From positions 496,001-560,000 of the forward strand of contig CAVYEI010000003.1 of assembly GCA_963767475.1 (NCBI GenBank): a stretch of 64,000 bases of DNA, written 5' to 3'. The notes below the pieces were generated by a model that was not told the origin of the DNA, searched no databases, and worked only from the letters and a program-made list of their open reading frames with translations. Positions 14,536 to 23,706 of the stretch are shown piece by piece (position 1 is the stretch's first letter; each line of letters starts with the position of its first letter). Position numbers and translations under genes: made by a program. Origin of the DNA: WHSW01 sp963767475. GTDB lineage: Bacteria; Actinomycetota; Thermoleophilia; Solirubrobacterales; 70-9.

Positions 14536-17392
14536 TCGCCTCGGCGACGTAGCGCTCGCCGCGGAGGCGCCAGACGGCGTCGCCGCTCGGGACCCCTGCG
14601 GCCCGCAGCTCGGTGGCGCTCGGCCGGTACCAGGTGGTGACGGGGATCTCGTCGACGACGTGGACGATGTCGGGCCGTTCTGCCTTCTCGAGGACCGAGA
14701 GCGCCGTGGTCAGCGACTCGCTGTCGAGCTCGCGGCCGCGGCGCAGGCTGACCGCGGCCACCGCAAGCTCGAATCCGGACTTCGCGGCCGGAACCCCGTA
14801 GACGACGGCGAGGTCGATCGCGTCGAGGTCGCCGAGCGCGTCGAGAATCGGGAAGGCGCCGAGGTGGCCGTGCTCGGTGCGGATCAGGGCCGCGGCGTGG
14901 TCGACCAGCCAGAGGTCGCCGTCCTCGTCGGTCCGGAAGAGGTCGCCGGTGGAAAGCCAGGCGTCATCGGGCTCGAACACGCCCCGCAGCGGGCTCTCGC
15001 TGGTTGCGACGACGCCGCGCAGCCGGGTCAGCAGCATCCCCACTTCGCCGGTTCCGCACTCGATCGCGAACCCATCCGGGCGCTCGCGCAGGCGGCCCGC
15101 CTCGGCCTCGTAGGCGGCGAGGCGGACGTCGGCGCTGCCGGGCAGCGGCCGGCCCTTGCAACCAGGCTTGTCGCCGCTGACGTTGACGAGGATCGCCTCG
15201 CCCTCGGTCGAGGCGTAGAACTCGAGCACGGTGGCGGGGAAGAACCGGCGCGAGACCCGGCGCCAAAGGCCGCGGGGCATTCCGGCGCCGATGAACAGCC
15301 GAACCGGATGGTGATGCTCGGCGGGGTCCTCGGGCGCGGTGGCGATCTCGTCGAGCATCGTCCAGGTGTAGGAGGCGACCGTGATCCCGTAGCGGCGCAC
15401 CTCCTCCCAAAACGTCGCCGGTTCGAAGTCGCGGGCGATCGCCACCCGGGCTCCGCCGGCGATCGCGCCGCCGATGCTCATCAACAGGCCCGACGGGTGG
15501 TAGATCGGGGTCACCGCGTAGACGGTGTCGTCGCTGGAGAGCGCCGCCGCCGAGGCGGTCGCGAACGCTGACAGCGCCCAGCGGCCGTTGGTGAGCCGGT
15601 TGGCCCGGGTGCGCTCGCCCTCGCCGGTGAAGAGGATGAAGGCGAGGTCCGAGGCGCGGCCGGGATTGGGCCGGTACCAGGCCGGCAACTGCACCTGGTC
15701 GGGATCGATCCGCTCCATGTCGATCACCTCGCCGCCGAGGTCGCGCTCCTCGCCGCCGCCGCCGAGCACGAGCACCTCCGGCGCACCCGCTTCCACGGCG
15801 CGGGCGGCGAGCTCGGGGTCGGCGATGATCCGGGTCACCTGGCCGAGCTCGGCCTCGCGGGCGACCGGTCCGTCGGGGCGCATCAGCACGGCGACCGCGC
15901 CGAGCCGGTTGAGGGCCGCAACCACAGAGAGGCCGCTCGGCCGGGTGCTCATCAGCACGCCGACGTGCTCGCCCTGGTGGACGCCGACCGAGACCAGACC
16001 GCGAACGACGGCGTCGATCCGGTTCTTCGCCGCCTCGTGGGAGTAGGCACGGTCCTCGAACAGGAAGAAGTCGCCCGCGGGTGTGCGGCCGGCCTGCTCG
16101 TCGAGCAGCAGGCCGAGCGAGACGCGGGTGTGCGGCTCCAGCCGCCCGAGCCGGGCAAGGCGCGGAAGCTGGCCCGTGACCTCCTCGGCGAGCACCCGGG
16201 CGCCGCCGATCGCGCGCGAGGCGGCGCCGGCGAGCGAGCGCGCAAAGCCGCCGCCGACCCCGGCCGCAAGCTCGAGCCCGACGCCGAGCCGGGTTCCGAC
16301 CCCGGGGGAGTCGAACTCCTGCTCGTCGGCGTCGACCCGGCGCACGATCTCGGGCAGTTCCCCCTCGGCTGAGCGCCACCGCGTCCACGCCGCGACCGCC
16401 GGCCAGGTCGTCTTCGTCGCGGCGGAGCCGACGACGAGGCCGAAGTGGCCCGCCGGCAGCGCCAGCTCGTAGACCTCCGCCCGCGGCGCAGCGCGGGTGA
16501 TCGCCCGGACGCCCGCGGCGGGCGCGATCTCGTCGACCGTGCCGACCACGGTGAGCACCGGGCGATCGATGTCGGCCAGGGTCACGGTCCGGTCCTCGAT
16601 CACGAAGCCGCCTTGGAGCATCCGGTTGTGGGCGATGAACTGGCGCATGAAGTCGGCGACCGCCGGCCCGGGCCAGGCGACCCACCCCTCCCCCATCAGA
16701 AAGCGACGCTGGCGCTCCCGGGGCAGCAGCGCCTCGCGATCGTGGAGCTGGAGGATGAACTCGACCTGCTGGCGCAGTGACTTGACCGGGTCCAGCAGCC
16801 GGAAGCCGGTGCGGCTCATCCAGGCGGGCACCGCGGTGCGCCCGAAGACTCCGGCGAGGATGCCTGCCGCCGACTCGGCGACCTCCTCGGAGATGCCCAG
16901 CGGCAGCGCGACGCGGGTGTCGACCGGGCTGCCGAAGGCGACCACCGAGTCGATGCCCTCGCCACGGCGGTAGGCAGCCGCCTGGTAACAGAACATGCCC
17001 CCCTGCGAGTAGCCACCGAGGTGAACGTCGCGCCCGGTCGCCTCGCGGACCCGGTCGACGGCATCGGAGACGGCGACGACGTGGTCGGCGAGGTTGCGCT
17101 CGAGGCCACCCTCCTCGTGCTCCGGAGCGCCGAAGTCGACCACCCACGGGTCGGCGCCGTTTTCGTGCAGGACCGTGACCGCGCTCGAGCCCGGGGAAAC
17201 GTCGTAGACGTCGGCGGCGAGCATCATCGGCGGCACCAGCAGGATCGGTGCCCCGACCGGATCGTCGGCGTAGTAGTGGCGCAGGCGGTAGACCGGGCGC
17301 TCGGCGGTCACCTCGAACGGCGAGGGCTGCTCGTCGGTCTCGAGACCACCGAAGCGTGCCACCTCGAAGGCGTTTTGCGCCACCGCTCCCAC
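14495..17392 (-). CDS. Alpha/beta hydrolase (PhaC-like) fused to AMP-binding acyl-CoA synthetase-like domain
   Basis: This is a 965-residue two-domain protein. The first ~400 residues resemble PHA-synthase/lipase hydrolases: LLVPPMMLAADVYDVSPGSS, the nucleophile elbow GGYSQGG (Ser ~129), Asp ~287 in VVGTVDEIAP and His ~316 in LPAGHFGLV, so a full Ser-Asp-His triad. The second half is an ANL-type adenylating domain with FYASTEG and STGDLFRTDEDGDLWLVDH. However, the P-loop is FTGEGERTRAN instead of the usual S-G-T-T-G, and the C-terminal catalytic Lys region reads PVTTWYRPSATELR without a G-K. The substrate is presumably a fatty or hydroxy-acyl compound (inference). Confidence 0.85.
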   Translation of the reverse strand: MGAVAQNAFEVARFGGLETDEQPSPFEVTAERPVYRLRHYYADDPVGAPILLVPPMMLAADVYDVSPGSSAVTVLHENGADPWVVDFGAPEHEEGGLERNLADHVVAVSDAVDRVREATGRDVHLGGYSQGGMFCYQAAAYRRGEGIDSVVAFGSPVDTRVALPLGISEEVAESAAGILAGVFGRTAVPAWMSRTGFRLLDPVKSLRQQVEFILQLHDREALLPRERQRRFLMGEGWVAWPGPAVADFMRQFIAHNRMLQGGFVIEDRTVTLADIDRPVLTVVGTVDEIAPAAGVRAITRAAPRAEVYELALPAGHFGLVVGSAATKTTWPAVAAWTRWRSAEGELPEIVRRVDADEQEFDSPGVGTRLGVGLELAAGVGGGFARSLAGAASRAIGGARVLAEEVTGQLPRLARLGRLEPHTRVSLGLLLDEQAGRTPAGDFFLFEDRAYSHEAAKNRIDAVVRGLVSVGVHQGEHVGVLMSTRPSGLSVVAALNRLGAVAVLMRPDGPVAREAELGQVTRIIADPELAARAVEAGAPEVLVLGGGGEERDLGGEVIDMERIDPDQVQLPAWYRPNPGRASDLAFILFTGEGERTRANRLTNGRWALSAFATASAAALSSDDTVYAVTPIYHPSGLLMSIGGAIAGGARVAIARDFEPATFWEEVRRYGITVASYTWTMLDEIATAPEDPAEHHHPVRLFIGAGMPRGLWRRVSRRFFPATVLEFYASTEGEAILVNVSGDKPGCKGRPLPGSADVRLAAYEAEAGRLRERPDGFAIECGTGEVGMLLTRLRGVVATSESPLRGVFEPDDAWLSTGDLFRTDEDGDLWLVDHAAALIRTEHGHLGAFPILDALGDLDAIDLAVVYGVPAAKSGFELAVAAVSLRRGRELDSESLTTALSVLEKAERPDIVHVVDEIPVTTWYRPSATELRAAGVPSGDAVWRLRGERYVAEATRRAGAAAGDRAP

Positions 17393-17475
17393 GCGGGAGG
17401 CCGAGCTCGAGATCCCGTCGATCAGTCCGATGCGCGCAAGCTACCGCGAGAAACGGGCCTGCGCTCGAATTGCGC

Positions 17476-19083
17476 TCAGGCCGGCGCCGGCGCGGGCTCG
17501 ATCGCCCCGGCGCGGGGCGCCGGGCGAGGCGTGACCGAGGGCGCGAGCTCGTCGATCGGCTTCGCGTCGGCAGGCTCGGACTTGCGCAGCAGCGCGATCG
17601 CCAGCAGGATCCCGACCAGGACCAGCGCCGCGGAGATCTTCAGGCTGGTGCCGAGCGCCGACACGAACGCCTCGCGAACGGCGTGCTCGACACCGGATGT
17701 GTCGCTGCCCGAGAGCTTGTCGAGCGCGTGTTGAGCGCCCGGCGTGCCGCCGAGCACCCCCTCGAGCTCCTGGGCCTGGTCGCGGCCGACCGTGACCCCG
17801 GACTGGCCGACGAACTCGACCGTCTTCTGGGTCTGAAGCTCGGCGAAGATCGCTCCGGTGACGGCGACGCCGAGCGTCGCCCCGAGCCCGCTCAGGGTGA
17901 CCAGGATCCCGGAGGCGGCGCCGGCATGGTCGCGCGAGACCGCGTTCATCGCCGCCAGGTTCATCGCCGTGAGCGAGAAACCGATGCCGAAGCCCATGAT
18001 CGCGGTCGGCGCCCAGAGGTCGGAATAGGTGGTCGAGAGATCCAGGGTCGAGATCCAGAAGATCGCGATCAGCATCATCGTCAGGCCGATCACGATCGGC
18101 GGGCGGGGTCCCACCCGCGCGGCGACCCGGCCGCCGAGCGGCGAGCCGACGACCATCAGCCCCGTCAGCGGCAACAGCAGGACGCCGGTCTCGGTCGGCG
18201 TGTAGCCGAGGATCTCCTGGAAGTAGCTGGGCAGGAAGAACAGCATCGCCCCGAAGGAGAAGTCGATGACGAAGATCGTCGTCGTCGCACCGGTGAAGTT
18301 GCGGTGCTTGAAGAAGCTGAAATCGATCAGCGGGTTCTCGGTTCGCCGCTCGACGATCGCGAACAAGACGAATGAGGCGACGCCGCCGATCAGCAGGGCG
18401 ATGATCGCCGGCGAGCCCCAGCCCCAGGTCGCGCCCTGGATCAGCGCCAGGGTGATCGCGGTGAGCCCGGTGGCGGTCAACAGGGCGCCCGGGATGTCGA
18501 CCCGCCGAGGTGCCGACGGGTCGCGCGATTCCGGGGTTCCGCGCCAGGCCAGGATCACGATCAGGATCGAGAAGGCGATATTGACGGCGAAGATCCAGCG
18601 CCAGCTGAGCGCGCCGGTGAGCACACCGCCGACGAGCACGCCGGCGCCGGAGACGAGCTCGGTCGCCGCTCCCCACATGCCGATCGCAAAGCCGCGTTTG
18701 GCGCCGGTGAAGACGTTGATCAACAGCGACATCGACGCGGGCATCAGCAGCGCCCCGCCGACGCCCGAGAGCGCGATTCCCAGGATCAGGAGCTGCGCGT
18801 CGGGAGAGAGGGCGGCGATCGCCGAGCCGCCGGCGAACAGGGCGGCGCCACAGAAAAGCATCCGCCGGCGCCCGAAGACGTCGGCGAGCCGCCCGGCGGC
18901 GATCAGCAGCGCCGCGAAGGGGATGTAGAAGGCGGTCACCGCCCACTGCAGCTCCTCCAGCGAGGTGTCGAACTCGGCGTGGATGGTCGGCAGCGCGACG
19001 ACGATCGCCGCCGTCGGCAGCTGCACGATCCCGGCGGCGCAAACCATCGCCACCAGCGTCTGGGTGCGGGACCGCTCGCTCAC
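17476..19083 (-). CDS. DHA2-family MFS multidrug-type exporter
   Basis: This 535-residue protein has about 14 hydrophobic helices. Markers of drug:H+ antiporters include GRLADVFGRRRMLF (motif A), the LIAGRLADVFG loop and the VAGGVLTGALSWRWIFAVNIAFSI-like motif C region. A GTG start follows a TAGGAT box at 7-nt spacing. The C-terminal tail is rich in Ala/Pro and lies in the cytoplasm. It should extrude small hydrophobic compounds using the proton gradient. A second member of the family occurs at 28641-30137. It is divergent from a secreted beta-propeller gene. Confidence 0.9.
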   Translation of the reverse strand: MSERSRTQTLVAMVCAAGIVQLPTAAIVVALPTIHAEFDTSLEELQWAVTAFYIPFAALLIAAGRLADVFGRRRMLFCGAALFAGGSAIAALSPDAQLLILGIALSGVGGALLMPASMSLLINVFTGAKRGFAIGMWGAATELVSGAGVLVGGVLTGALSWRWIFAVNIAFSILIVILAWRGTPESRDPSAPRRVDIPGALLTATGLTAITLALIQGATWGWGSPAIIALLIGGVASFVLFAIVERRTENPLIDFSFFKHRNFTGATTTIFVIDFSFGAMLFFLPSYFQEILGYTPTETGVLLLPLTGLMVVGSPLGGRVAARVGPRPPIVIGLTMMLIAIFWISTLDLSTTYSDLWAPTAIMGFGIGFSLTAMNLAAMNAVSRDHAGAASGILVTLSGLGATLGVAVTGAIFAELQTQKTVEFVGQSGVTVGRDQAQELEGVLGGTPGAQHALDKLSGSDTSGVEHAVREAFVSALGTSLKISAALVLVGILLAIALLRKSEPADAKPIDELAPSVTPRPAPRAGAIEPAPAPA

Positions 19084-19090
19084 CGGAGCG

Positions 19091-19096
19091 ATCCTA
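19091..19096 (-). promoter_or_regulatory. -10 box TAGGAT of a leaderless promoter
   Basis: Minus-strand TAGGAT lies exactly 7 nt before the GTG start (19083) of the MFS exporter. Confidence 0.55.
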
Positions 19097-19140
19097 ACCG
19101 GCGTGCGCGAGCCCGGCTCTGGGTATGTTTGGCCGGTCTC

Positions 19141-20403
19141 GTGCGCCGGAGGTACGTCAATCGCGGGTCAGCCGCAGCGATCGCGATCGTGGTCGCCGCC
19201 ATGCTCGCCGCCAGCCCGGCGAGCGGCGCGGATCGGCTGCCACTCGAGCAACGCGCGAAGCGCTCGGCGATCTTCGTCGGCAACAACTGGGAGGGAACCG
19301 CAGACGTGATCTCCCCGCGCGGCAAGTTCCGCCGGATCGCGCGCCTCAACATCATTCCCGACATCGATCAGCGGATGGCCGAGATTCAGGCCGACCCGGT
19401 CCGCCTCGGCTACTTCCTCGCGATCCGCGAGCTGATCGGCGAGGGCCACGACCAGTTCGTCGACGACATGTTCTCGACCAACGACGGACGCCTGCTGATC
19501 GTCTCCCGTCCGAGCCTCGCCGACGTGGTCGCGATCGACATCGCCAGCGGCGAAATCGTCTGGCGCTTCGTCGTCGACGGGCAGCGCTCCGACCACATGG
19601 CGATCTCACCCGACGGCCGCGAGGTCGCCGTTTCCGCATCGACGGGCAACGTCGTCCACATCCTCGACACCAAGACCGGCCAGGAGGTGGGCCGCTTCGA
19701 GTCCGGCGACTCGCCGCACGAAAACAACTACTCCGCCGACGGTGAGCTCATCTACCACGCCTCGATCGGCCTCGTCTACACGCCCACCGACCAGCCGAGC
19801 GAGGACACGACCAAGGGCGATCGCTGGTTCCAGATCGTCGACGCGGACACCCACGAGATCCTCGAGCGGATCAACATGGGCGAGAAGCTCGCCGAGGCCG
19901 GCTACCCGAACATGAGCTCCGCCGTGCGGCCGATGGCGCTCTCCCCGGATGAGCGCTACGTCTACTTCCAGGTCTCCTTCTTCCACGGCTTCGCCGAGTA
20001 CGACTTCAAGACCGACCGGGTGACCCGGGTCGCGAACCTGCCGGTGGCGGAGAAGATCAAGGACCTGCCGCGCGAGCAGTATCTGCTCGACTCCGCCCAT
20101 CACGGAATCGCGATGAGCGGCGACGGCAAGCGGCTCTGCGTCGCCGGGACGATGTCCGACTACGCCGCGATCGTCTCCCGGCGCAACTTCAACCACACCC
20201 TGATCGAGGAAGGCGAGAAGCCCTACTGGTCGACGACCAGCGCCAACGGGCGCCGCTGCCTCGTCTCCTGGAGCGGCACCGACAGCATCTCGGTGATCTC
20301 CTACCGAAAGCGCAAGCAGATCGCCCAGATCCCGGTCGGCGACCACCCGCAGCGGATCCGCATGGGGTTCGTGCGCAGCAACTGGATCGAGTCGCTGCGC
20401 TGA
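19141..20403 (+). CDS. Secreted YVTN/WD40-type beta-propeller protein
   Basis: This 420-residue protein starts at a GTG. It has a signal peptide with a basic R-R-R-Y start and an Ala-rich core (residues 1-30), then repeated blades of the YVTN type: SLADVVAIDIASGEIVWRF, HMAISPDGREVAVSASTGN, VVHILDTKTGQEVGRF, PMALSPDERYVYFQ and SISVISYRKRKQIAQIPVGDHPQRIRMG. It probably sits outside the membrane as a binding scaffold; no enzymatic residues can be named. A possible -10 (TATGTT, 19124-19129) lies 11 nt upstream. Upstream in-frame codons overlap the divergent exporter and are not used. Confidence 0.85.
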   Translation: MRRRYVNRGSAAAIAIVVAAMLAASPASGADRLPLEQRAKRSAIFVGNNWEGTADVISPRGKFRRIARLNIIPDIDQRMAEIQADPVRLGYFLAIRELIGEGHDQFVDDMFSTNDGRLLIVSRPSLADVVAIDIASGEIVWRFVVDGQRSDHMAISPDGREVAVSASTGNVVHILDTKTGQEVGRFESGDSPHENNYSADGELIYHASIGLVYTPTDQPSEDTTKGDRWFQIVDADTHEILERINMGEKLAEAGYPNMSSAVRPMALSPDERYVYFQVSFFHGFAEYDFKTDRVTRVANLPVAEKIKDLPREQYLLDSAHHGIAMSGDGKRLCVAGTMSDYAAIVSRRNFNHTLIEEGEKPYWSTTSANGRRCLVSWSGTDSISVISYRKRKQIAQIPVGDHPQRIRMGFVRSNWIESLR

Positions 20404-20407
20404 GCGG

Positions 20408-20785
20408 CTAGGCCGCGTCCAGCGCGGTCTTGAGCGAATCGAGGTCGGCCGCGCCGAAGACCACCCGGTTGCGGGTGGCGACGTAGACGAGGTCGAGGTC
20501 GACTCCGGCCCGGGCGATCTTGCGGGTCAGGTCCGCGAGCACGCCGGGGCGGTCCTCGACATCGACGACGACGACCTCGCGCTCACGGCTGACAGCGAGA
20601 TGCGAGATCGCCAGCGAGTGCCTCGCGGACTCCGCGTGCGGGACGAGGATGTGAAGCTCGGCCCGCTCGCCGGACCCGATACAGGTGGCAGCGGCGAGGT
20701 TGACGCCGGCATCGCTGATCGCAGCCGCCACCCGCGCCAGCGCCCCGGGCTCGTTCTCGATCTCGATCGCCAGATCGAACGCCAT
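20408..20785 (-). CDS. ACT-domain protein (two tandem ACT modules)
   Basis: This 125-residue protein is built of two ACT modules: FDLAIEIENEPGALARVAAAISDAGVNLAAA and VVVVDVEDRPGVLADLTRKIARAGVDLDLVYVA. Each has the N-terminal strand followed by the E/D-x-x-P-G-x-L-A turn and a helix. ACT modules bind amino acids and regulate enzymes; stand-alone pairs like this often act as small regulatory subunits. No enzyme is attached. It converges on the beta-propeller gene with a 4-nt gap and is divergent from a PNPOx-fold protein gene. Confidence 0.85.
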   Translation of the reverse strand: MAFDLAIEIENEPGALARVAAAISDAGVNLAAATCIGSGERAELHILVPHAESARHSLAISHLAVSREREVVVVDVEDRPGVLADLTRKIARAGVDLDLVYVATRNRVVFGAADLDSLKTALDAA

Positions 20786-20889
20786 TACGTGTGCTGCACT
20801 CTATCCGCGTCCAGACGACCGGTGGGACCGATGAATCCTCACCGGCGGCGGGGTCCTTATTACGACGCCCGCAACCCAGGAGGCCAACG

Positions 20890-21411
20890 ATGACCACCGA
20901 TCCGACCGCCAAGCTCGACAGCCGTTTCAGCGACCCGGAGGCGGGGCCGACACCTTGGGCGGACGCCGCGCAGGTGCTCGAACAGGCAGAGCTCTATTGG
21001 CTGACGACGGTGCGCGCCGACGGCCGGCCGCACGTGACCCCGCTGGTCGGCGTGGCGGAGGGCGAGGCCGTGCATTTCTGCACCGGGATCGGCGAGCAGA
21101 AGGCGCGCAATCTCGAACACAGCAAGCGGGTTGCGCTGACCACCGGCACCAACACCTGGGCGGAGGGCCTCGACGTCGTGGTCGAGGGCACGGCTGTCCG
21201 GATCACCGACCGGGACGAGCTGCAGCGGCTCGCCGACGCCTACGAGGCGAAGTACGGCAGCTTTTGGCACTTCGACGTCGTCGACGGCGGCTTCGCCAGC
21301 GGCGGTCAGGGCGAGGACCTCGGGCTCGTGTTCCGGATCGAACCCGCCAAGGTGCTGGCGTTCGCCAAGCAGCCCCACGGCCACACGAGCTACCGGTTCA
21401 CGGAGGCCTAG
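20890..21411 (+). CDS. PNPOx-fold (split-barrel) flavin or F420-type protein
   Basis: This 173-residue protein has the split beta-barrel pattern AELYWLTTVRADGRPHVTPLVGVAEGEAVHFCTGIGEQKARNLEHSKRVALTTGTN, typical of pyridoxamine-phosphate-oxidase-like proteins. Actinobacteria have many of these that use F420 or FMN. The cofactor cannot be told without structure modelling. The start is the ATG preceded by AGGAGG at good spacing. Its last 4 nt overlap the stop of the convergent methyltransferase gene. Confidence 0.85.
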   Translation: MTTDPTAKLDSRFSDPEAGPTPWADAAQVLEQAELYWLTTVRADGRPHVTPLVGVAEGEAVHFCTGIGEQKARNLEHSKRVALTTGTNTWAEGLDVVVEGTAVRITDRDELQRLADAYEAKYGSFWHFDVVDGGFASGGQGEDLGLVFRIEPAKVLAFAKQPHGHTSYRFTEA

Positions 21412-22307
21412 CTCTTCTCGAACACGAGCCGGAAGTGGTCGAGCAGCTGGCGCTCGAAGCAGACGCTGTTGGCGCTGACGCCGGAGGTGAAGGCAAGGCG
21501 GAAGTTCGAGCTGGTCAGGTAGCGCGGCACCAGGCGCGCCTTGAGCAGCGTCTTGCGCCAGCTGGGCTCGGCGAAGCGCTTGCGCCACTGCTTGATCGTC
21601 TCGATGTAGTCGAGCCGGCCGCTCTCGGCGGAGACGAGCCGGAAGTGGGGCGCGGCGGCGGCGGCGACCTGCTCGTGGCCGAAGGGCAGAAACGAGCCCG
21701 GGAACTGGTGCATCATCAGCGCCAGGTACCACTCGTCCGAGTCGCGCGGCGCCTCGATGCTCGCCTTCGCGGGGTCGATCATGTTGGCGCCGAAGACCAT
21801 CGTCTGCAGGTAGAGGCGGCCGTGGTCGGGGATCAGGCCGGCGATGTGGCCGAAGAGCTCCTCGTAGATCTGCTCCTGGCGACCTTCACGGTAGGCCTCG
21901 GGCGAGCAGAAGTGCTCGAAGGCGCCGAGGCTGGCGACCGAGTCGAACTCGCCGAAGCTCTCTTTGGTGACGGCGCGGGCGTCGGTGATCCGGGCGTCGA
22001 GCCCGTGGCGGCGACACGACTCCGCCTGGGCCGATGAGAGGGTGACGCCGACCCCGGTGGCCTCGCGCTCGCGGATGAAGTTGAGCAGCGGACCCCAGCC
22101 GCAACCGACGTCGAGCACCCGCCTGCCGGGCTCGATTCCGATCGCCTCGGCGACGTACTCGTGCTTGCGGCGCTGGGCCTGCTCGAGCGTGAGCGAGAAG
22201 TCGCCGTCGTACTTGGCGCCGCTGAAGTCGGCCATCTCGCCGAGGCTAAGCCGGAAGATCCGGTCGATCAGCGAATAGGTGAACTCGAGGTCGCGCCGGT
22301 CTGCCAT
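21408..22307 (-). CDS. Cyclopropane-fatty-acyl-phospholipid synthase-type methyltransferase
   Basis: This 299-residue SAM enzyme carries YSLIDRIFRLSLGEMADFSGAKYDGD at the N-terminus, the SAM motif VLDVGCGWGPLLNFI (residues ~65-79), GVTLSSAQAESCRRHGL, and FDSVASLGAFEH. These match the CFA synthase / mycolic-acid methyltransferase superfamily, which methylates lipid double bonds. The C-terminal half includes DEWYLALMMHQFPGSFLPF and QWRKRF, as in that family. It could modify membrane unsaturated acyl chains. A TAGATT box sits 9 nt upstream of the ATG. Confidence 0.88.
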   Translation of the reverse strand: MADRRDLEFTYSLIDRIFRLSLGEMADFSGAKYDGDFSLTLEQAQRRKHEYVAEAIGIEPGRRVLDVGCGWGPLLNFIREREATGVGVTLSSAQAESCRRHGLDARITDARAVTKESFGEFDSVASLGAFEHFCSPEAYREGRQEQIYEELFGHIAGLIPDHGRLYLQTMVFGANMIDPAKASIEAPRDSDEWYLALMMHQFPGSFLPFGHEQVAAAAAPHFRLVSAESGRLDYIETIKQWRKRFAEPSWRKTLLKARLVPRYLTSSNFRLAFTSGVSANSVCFERQLLDHFRLVFEKS

Positions 22308-22355
22308 GTGGGCCCGAATCTAGCCTGCGCCGGGGAGGTCAAACCTCCCCGCGCC

Positions 22356-23363
22356 CTACTCGACCGCGACGATCACCTTGCCGGTGTTGCCGCCGGTGAA
22401 CAGCAGGTTGAGCGCATCGGGGGCGTTCTCGAGGCCCTCGACCAGGTGGGTGGCGAACTTGACCTTGCCCTCGGCGATCCAGGCGCCCATCTGCATCTGC
22501 GCCTCGGGAAAGCGGCCGACGTAGTCGAGGATGATGAACCCCTCCATCCGCCCCCGGCGCGCGATCAGCGTCCGGTAGTTGCCCGGGCCGGCGACCTTGC
22601 GCTCGTTGTAGGTCGCGATCGCGCCGCAGAGCACGATCCGCCCCCGGAGCGCGAGCTGGCCGAGGCAGATGTCGAGAATCTCGCCGCCGACGTTGTCGAA
22701 GAACAGGTCGATGCCGTCCGGACACGCCTCGCGCAGTGCCGCGGCGACATCGTCGGTCTTGTAGTTGACCGCGGCGTCGAAGCCGAGCTCGTCGACGAGC
22801 CAGGCACATTTCTCCGGCGTCCCGGCGATCCCGACCACCGTGCTCGCGCCCTTGATCCGCGCGATCTGGCCGACGATCGAGCCGGTCGCGCCGGCGGCGC
22901 CGGAGACCACCACCACGTCGCCCTCGGCGATCTTGCCGACGTCGATGAGGCCGAAGTAGGCGGTCATCCCGGTGACCCCGAAGACACTCAGAGCCGCGGT
23001 CGGGTCGATGCCCTCGGGCAGCGTCTGCATCGTGCGCTCGCCTTCGTCGGCGATCGCATAGTCCTGCCAGCCGCTCATCCCGAAGACCAGGTCGCCGACG
23101 CCGTAGCGATCGCTGTTCGAGCTCACCACCTCGGCGACGCTGGCGCAGCGAACGACCTCGTCGATCGCGATCGGCGGCAGGTAGCCGGGGGCGTCGTCCA
23201 TCCAGGTGCGGATCGTCGGGTCGATCGAGAGGAAGCGGTTGCGTACCAGCGCCTCGCCGTCGCCCGGCTCGGGCAGGTCGTGCTCCTCGAGCCGCACGGT
23301 CGAGGCTTCGCAGTTGCCGGTGGGCCGCTCGGCCAGCACCAGGCGACGGTTTCGATCGGACAT
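22356..23363 (-). CDS. NADPH-dependent MDR-family oxidoreductase (leukotriene-B4-dehydrogenase-like)
   Basis: This 335-residue zinc-free medium-chain dehydrogenase/reductase has an N-terminal GroES-like domain with VRNRFLSIDPTIRTWMDD and a nucleotide-binding motif VVVSGAAGATGSIVGQIAR (residues ~145-165). The C-terminus ends HLVEGLENAPDALNLLFTGGNTGKVIVAV, diagnostic of the alkenal/curcumin/15-oxoprostaglandin reductase branch. Such enzymes reduce activated double bonds (enones, alkenals) with NADPH. The start is the ATG with AAGGGG upstream; the longer upstream frame is not needed. Confidence 0.92.
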   Translation of the reverse strand: MSDRNRRLVLAERPTGNCEASTVRLEEHDLPEPGDGEALVRNRFLSIDPTIRTWMDDAPGYLPPIAIDEVVRCASVAEVVSSNSDRYGVGDLVFGMSGWQDYAIADEGERTMQTLPEGIDPTAALSVFGVTGMTAYFGLIDVGKIAEGDVVVVSGAAGATGSIVGQIARIKGASTVVGIAGTPEKCAWLVDELGFDAAVNYKTDDVAAALREACPDGIDLFFDNVGGEILDICLGQLALRGRIVLCGAIATYNERKVAGPGNYRTLIARRGRMEGFIILDYVGRFPEAQMQMGAWIAEGKVKFATHLVEGLENAPDALNLLFTGGNTGKVIVAVE

Positions 23364-23479
23364 GGGACCCCTTCTCGGTCGTGCTCGTTTCGCGCTCGCC
23401 GCCATCCTCGCAGCCAAGCGGCCTGAGCACGGTGCGCTACCGTGAGAGACCGAACGTAAACGAAGAAAGGCACAAGCAG

Positions 23480-23689
23480 ATGACCGAAGCACTCACCTCG
23501 GCCAAGATCGTTGAGGCCGCGCAGGCGCTCGGCACGGAGGAGTTCTCCCGCGGCGACCTCGCCGCCCAGCTCGGCGTCGAGAAGGCCGACATCAAGCCGG
23601 CTTTCCGCGAAGCGCGCCAGCTCGGCAAGCTCGAGAAGGTCCGCGACGACGAAGAGAACACCGGCTACTTCAAGCTCACCGGCAACTAA
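23480..23689 (+). CDS. Small HTH-like hypothetical protein
   Basis: A 69-residue acidic protein, predicted almost entirely helical: LTSAKIVEAAQALGTEEFSRGDLAAQLGVEKADIKPAFREARQLGKLEKV, ending in a short strand (TGYFKLTGN). The pattern of a helix, the turn SRGDLAAQLGV and a further helix resembles a winged helix-turn-helix, so it may bind DNA (inference). The ATG has AAAGG 9 nt upstream, and a TACCGT -10 box lies at 23438-23443, giving a leader of about 30 nt. It is divergent from the reductase gene and convergent with the L,D-transpeptidase gene. Confidence 0.75.
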   Translation: MTEALTSAKIVEAAQALGTEEFSRGDLAAQLGVEKADIKPAFREARQLGKLEKVRDDEENTGYFKLTGN

Positions 23690-23706
23690 ACCTCGGCACG
23701 CCGGGC

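Noticed and set aside
14964..17147. Long Arg-rich frame in the same direction as the hydrolase-synthetase fusion
   Set aside because: It is an out-of-frame shadow. The 965-residue frame carries the active-site motifs.
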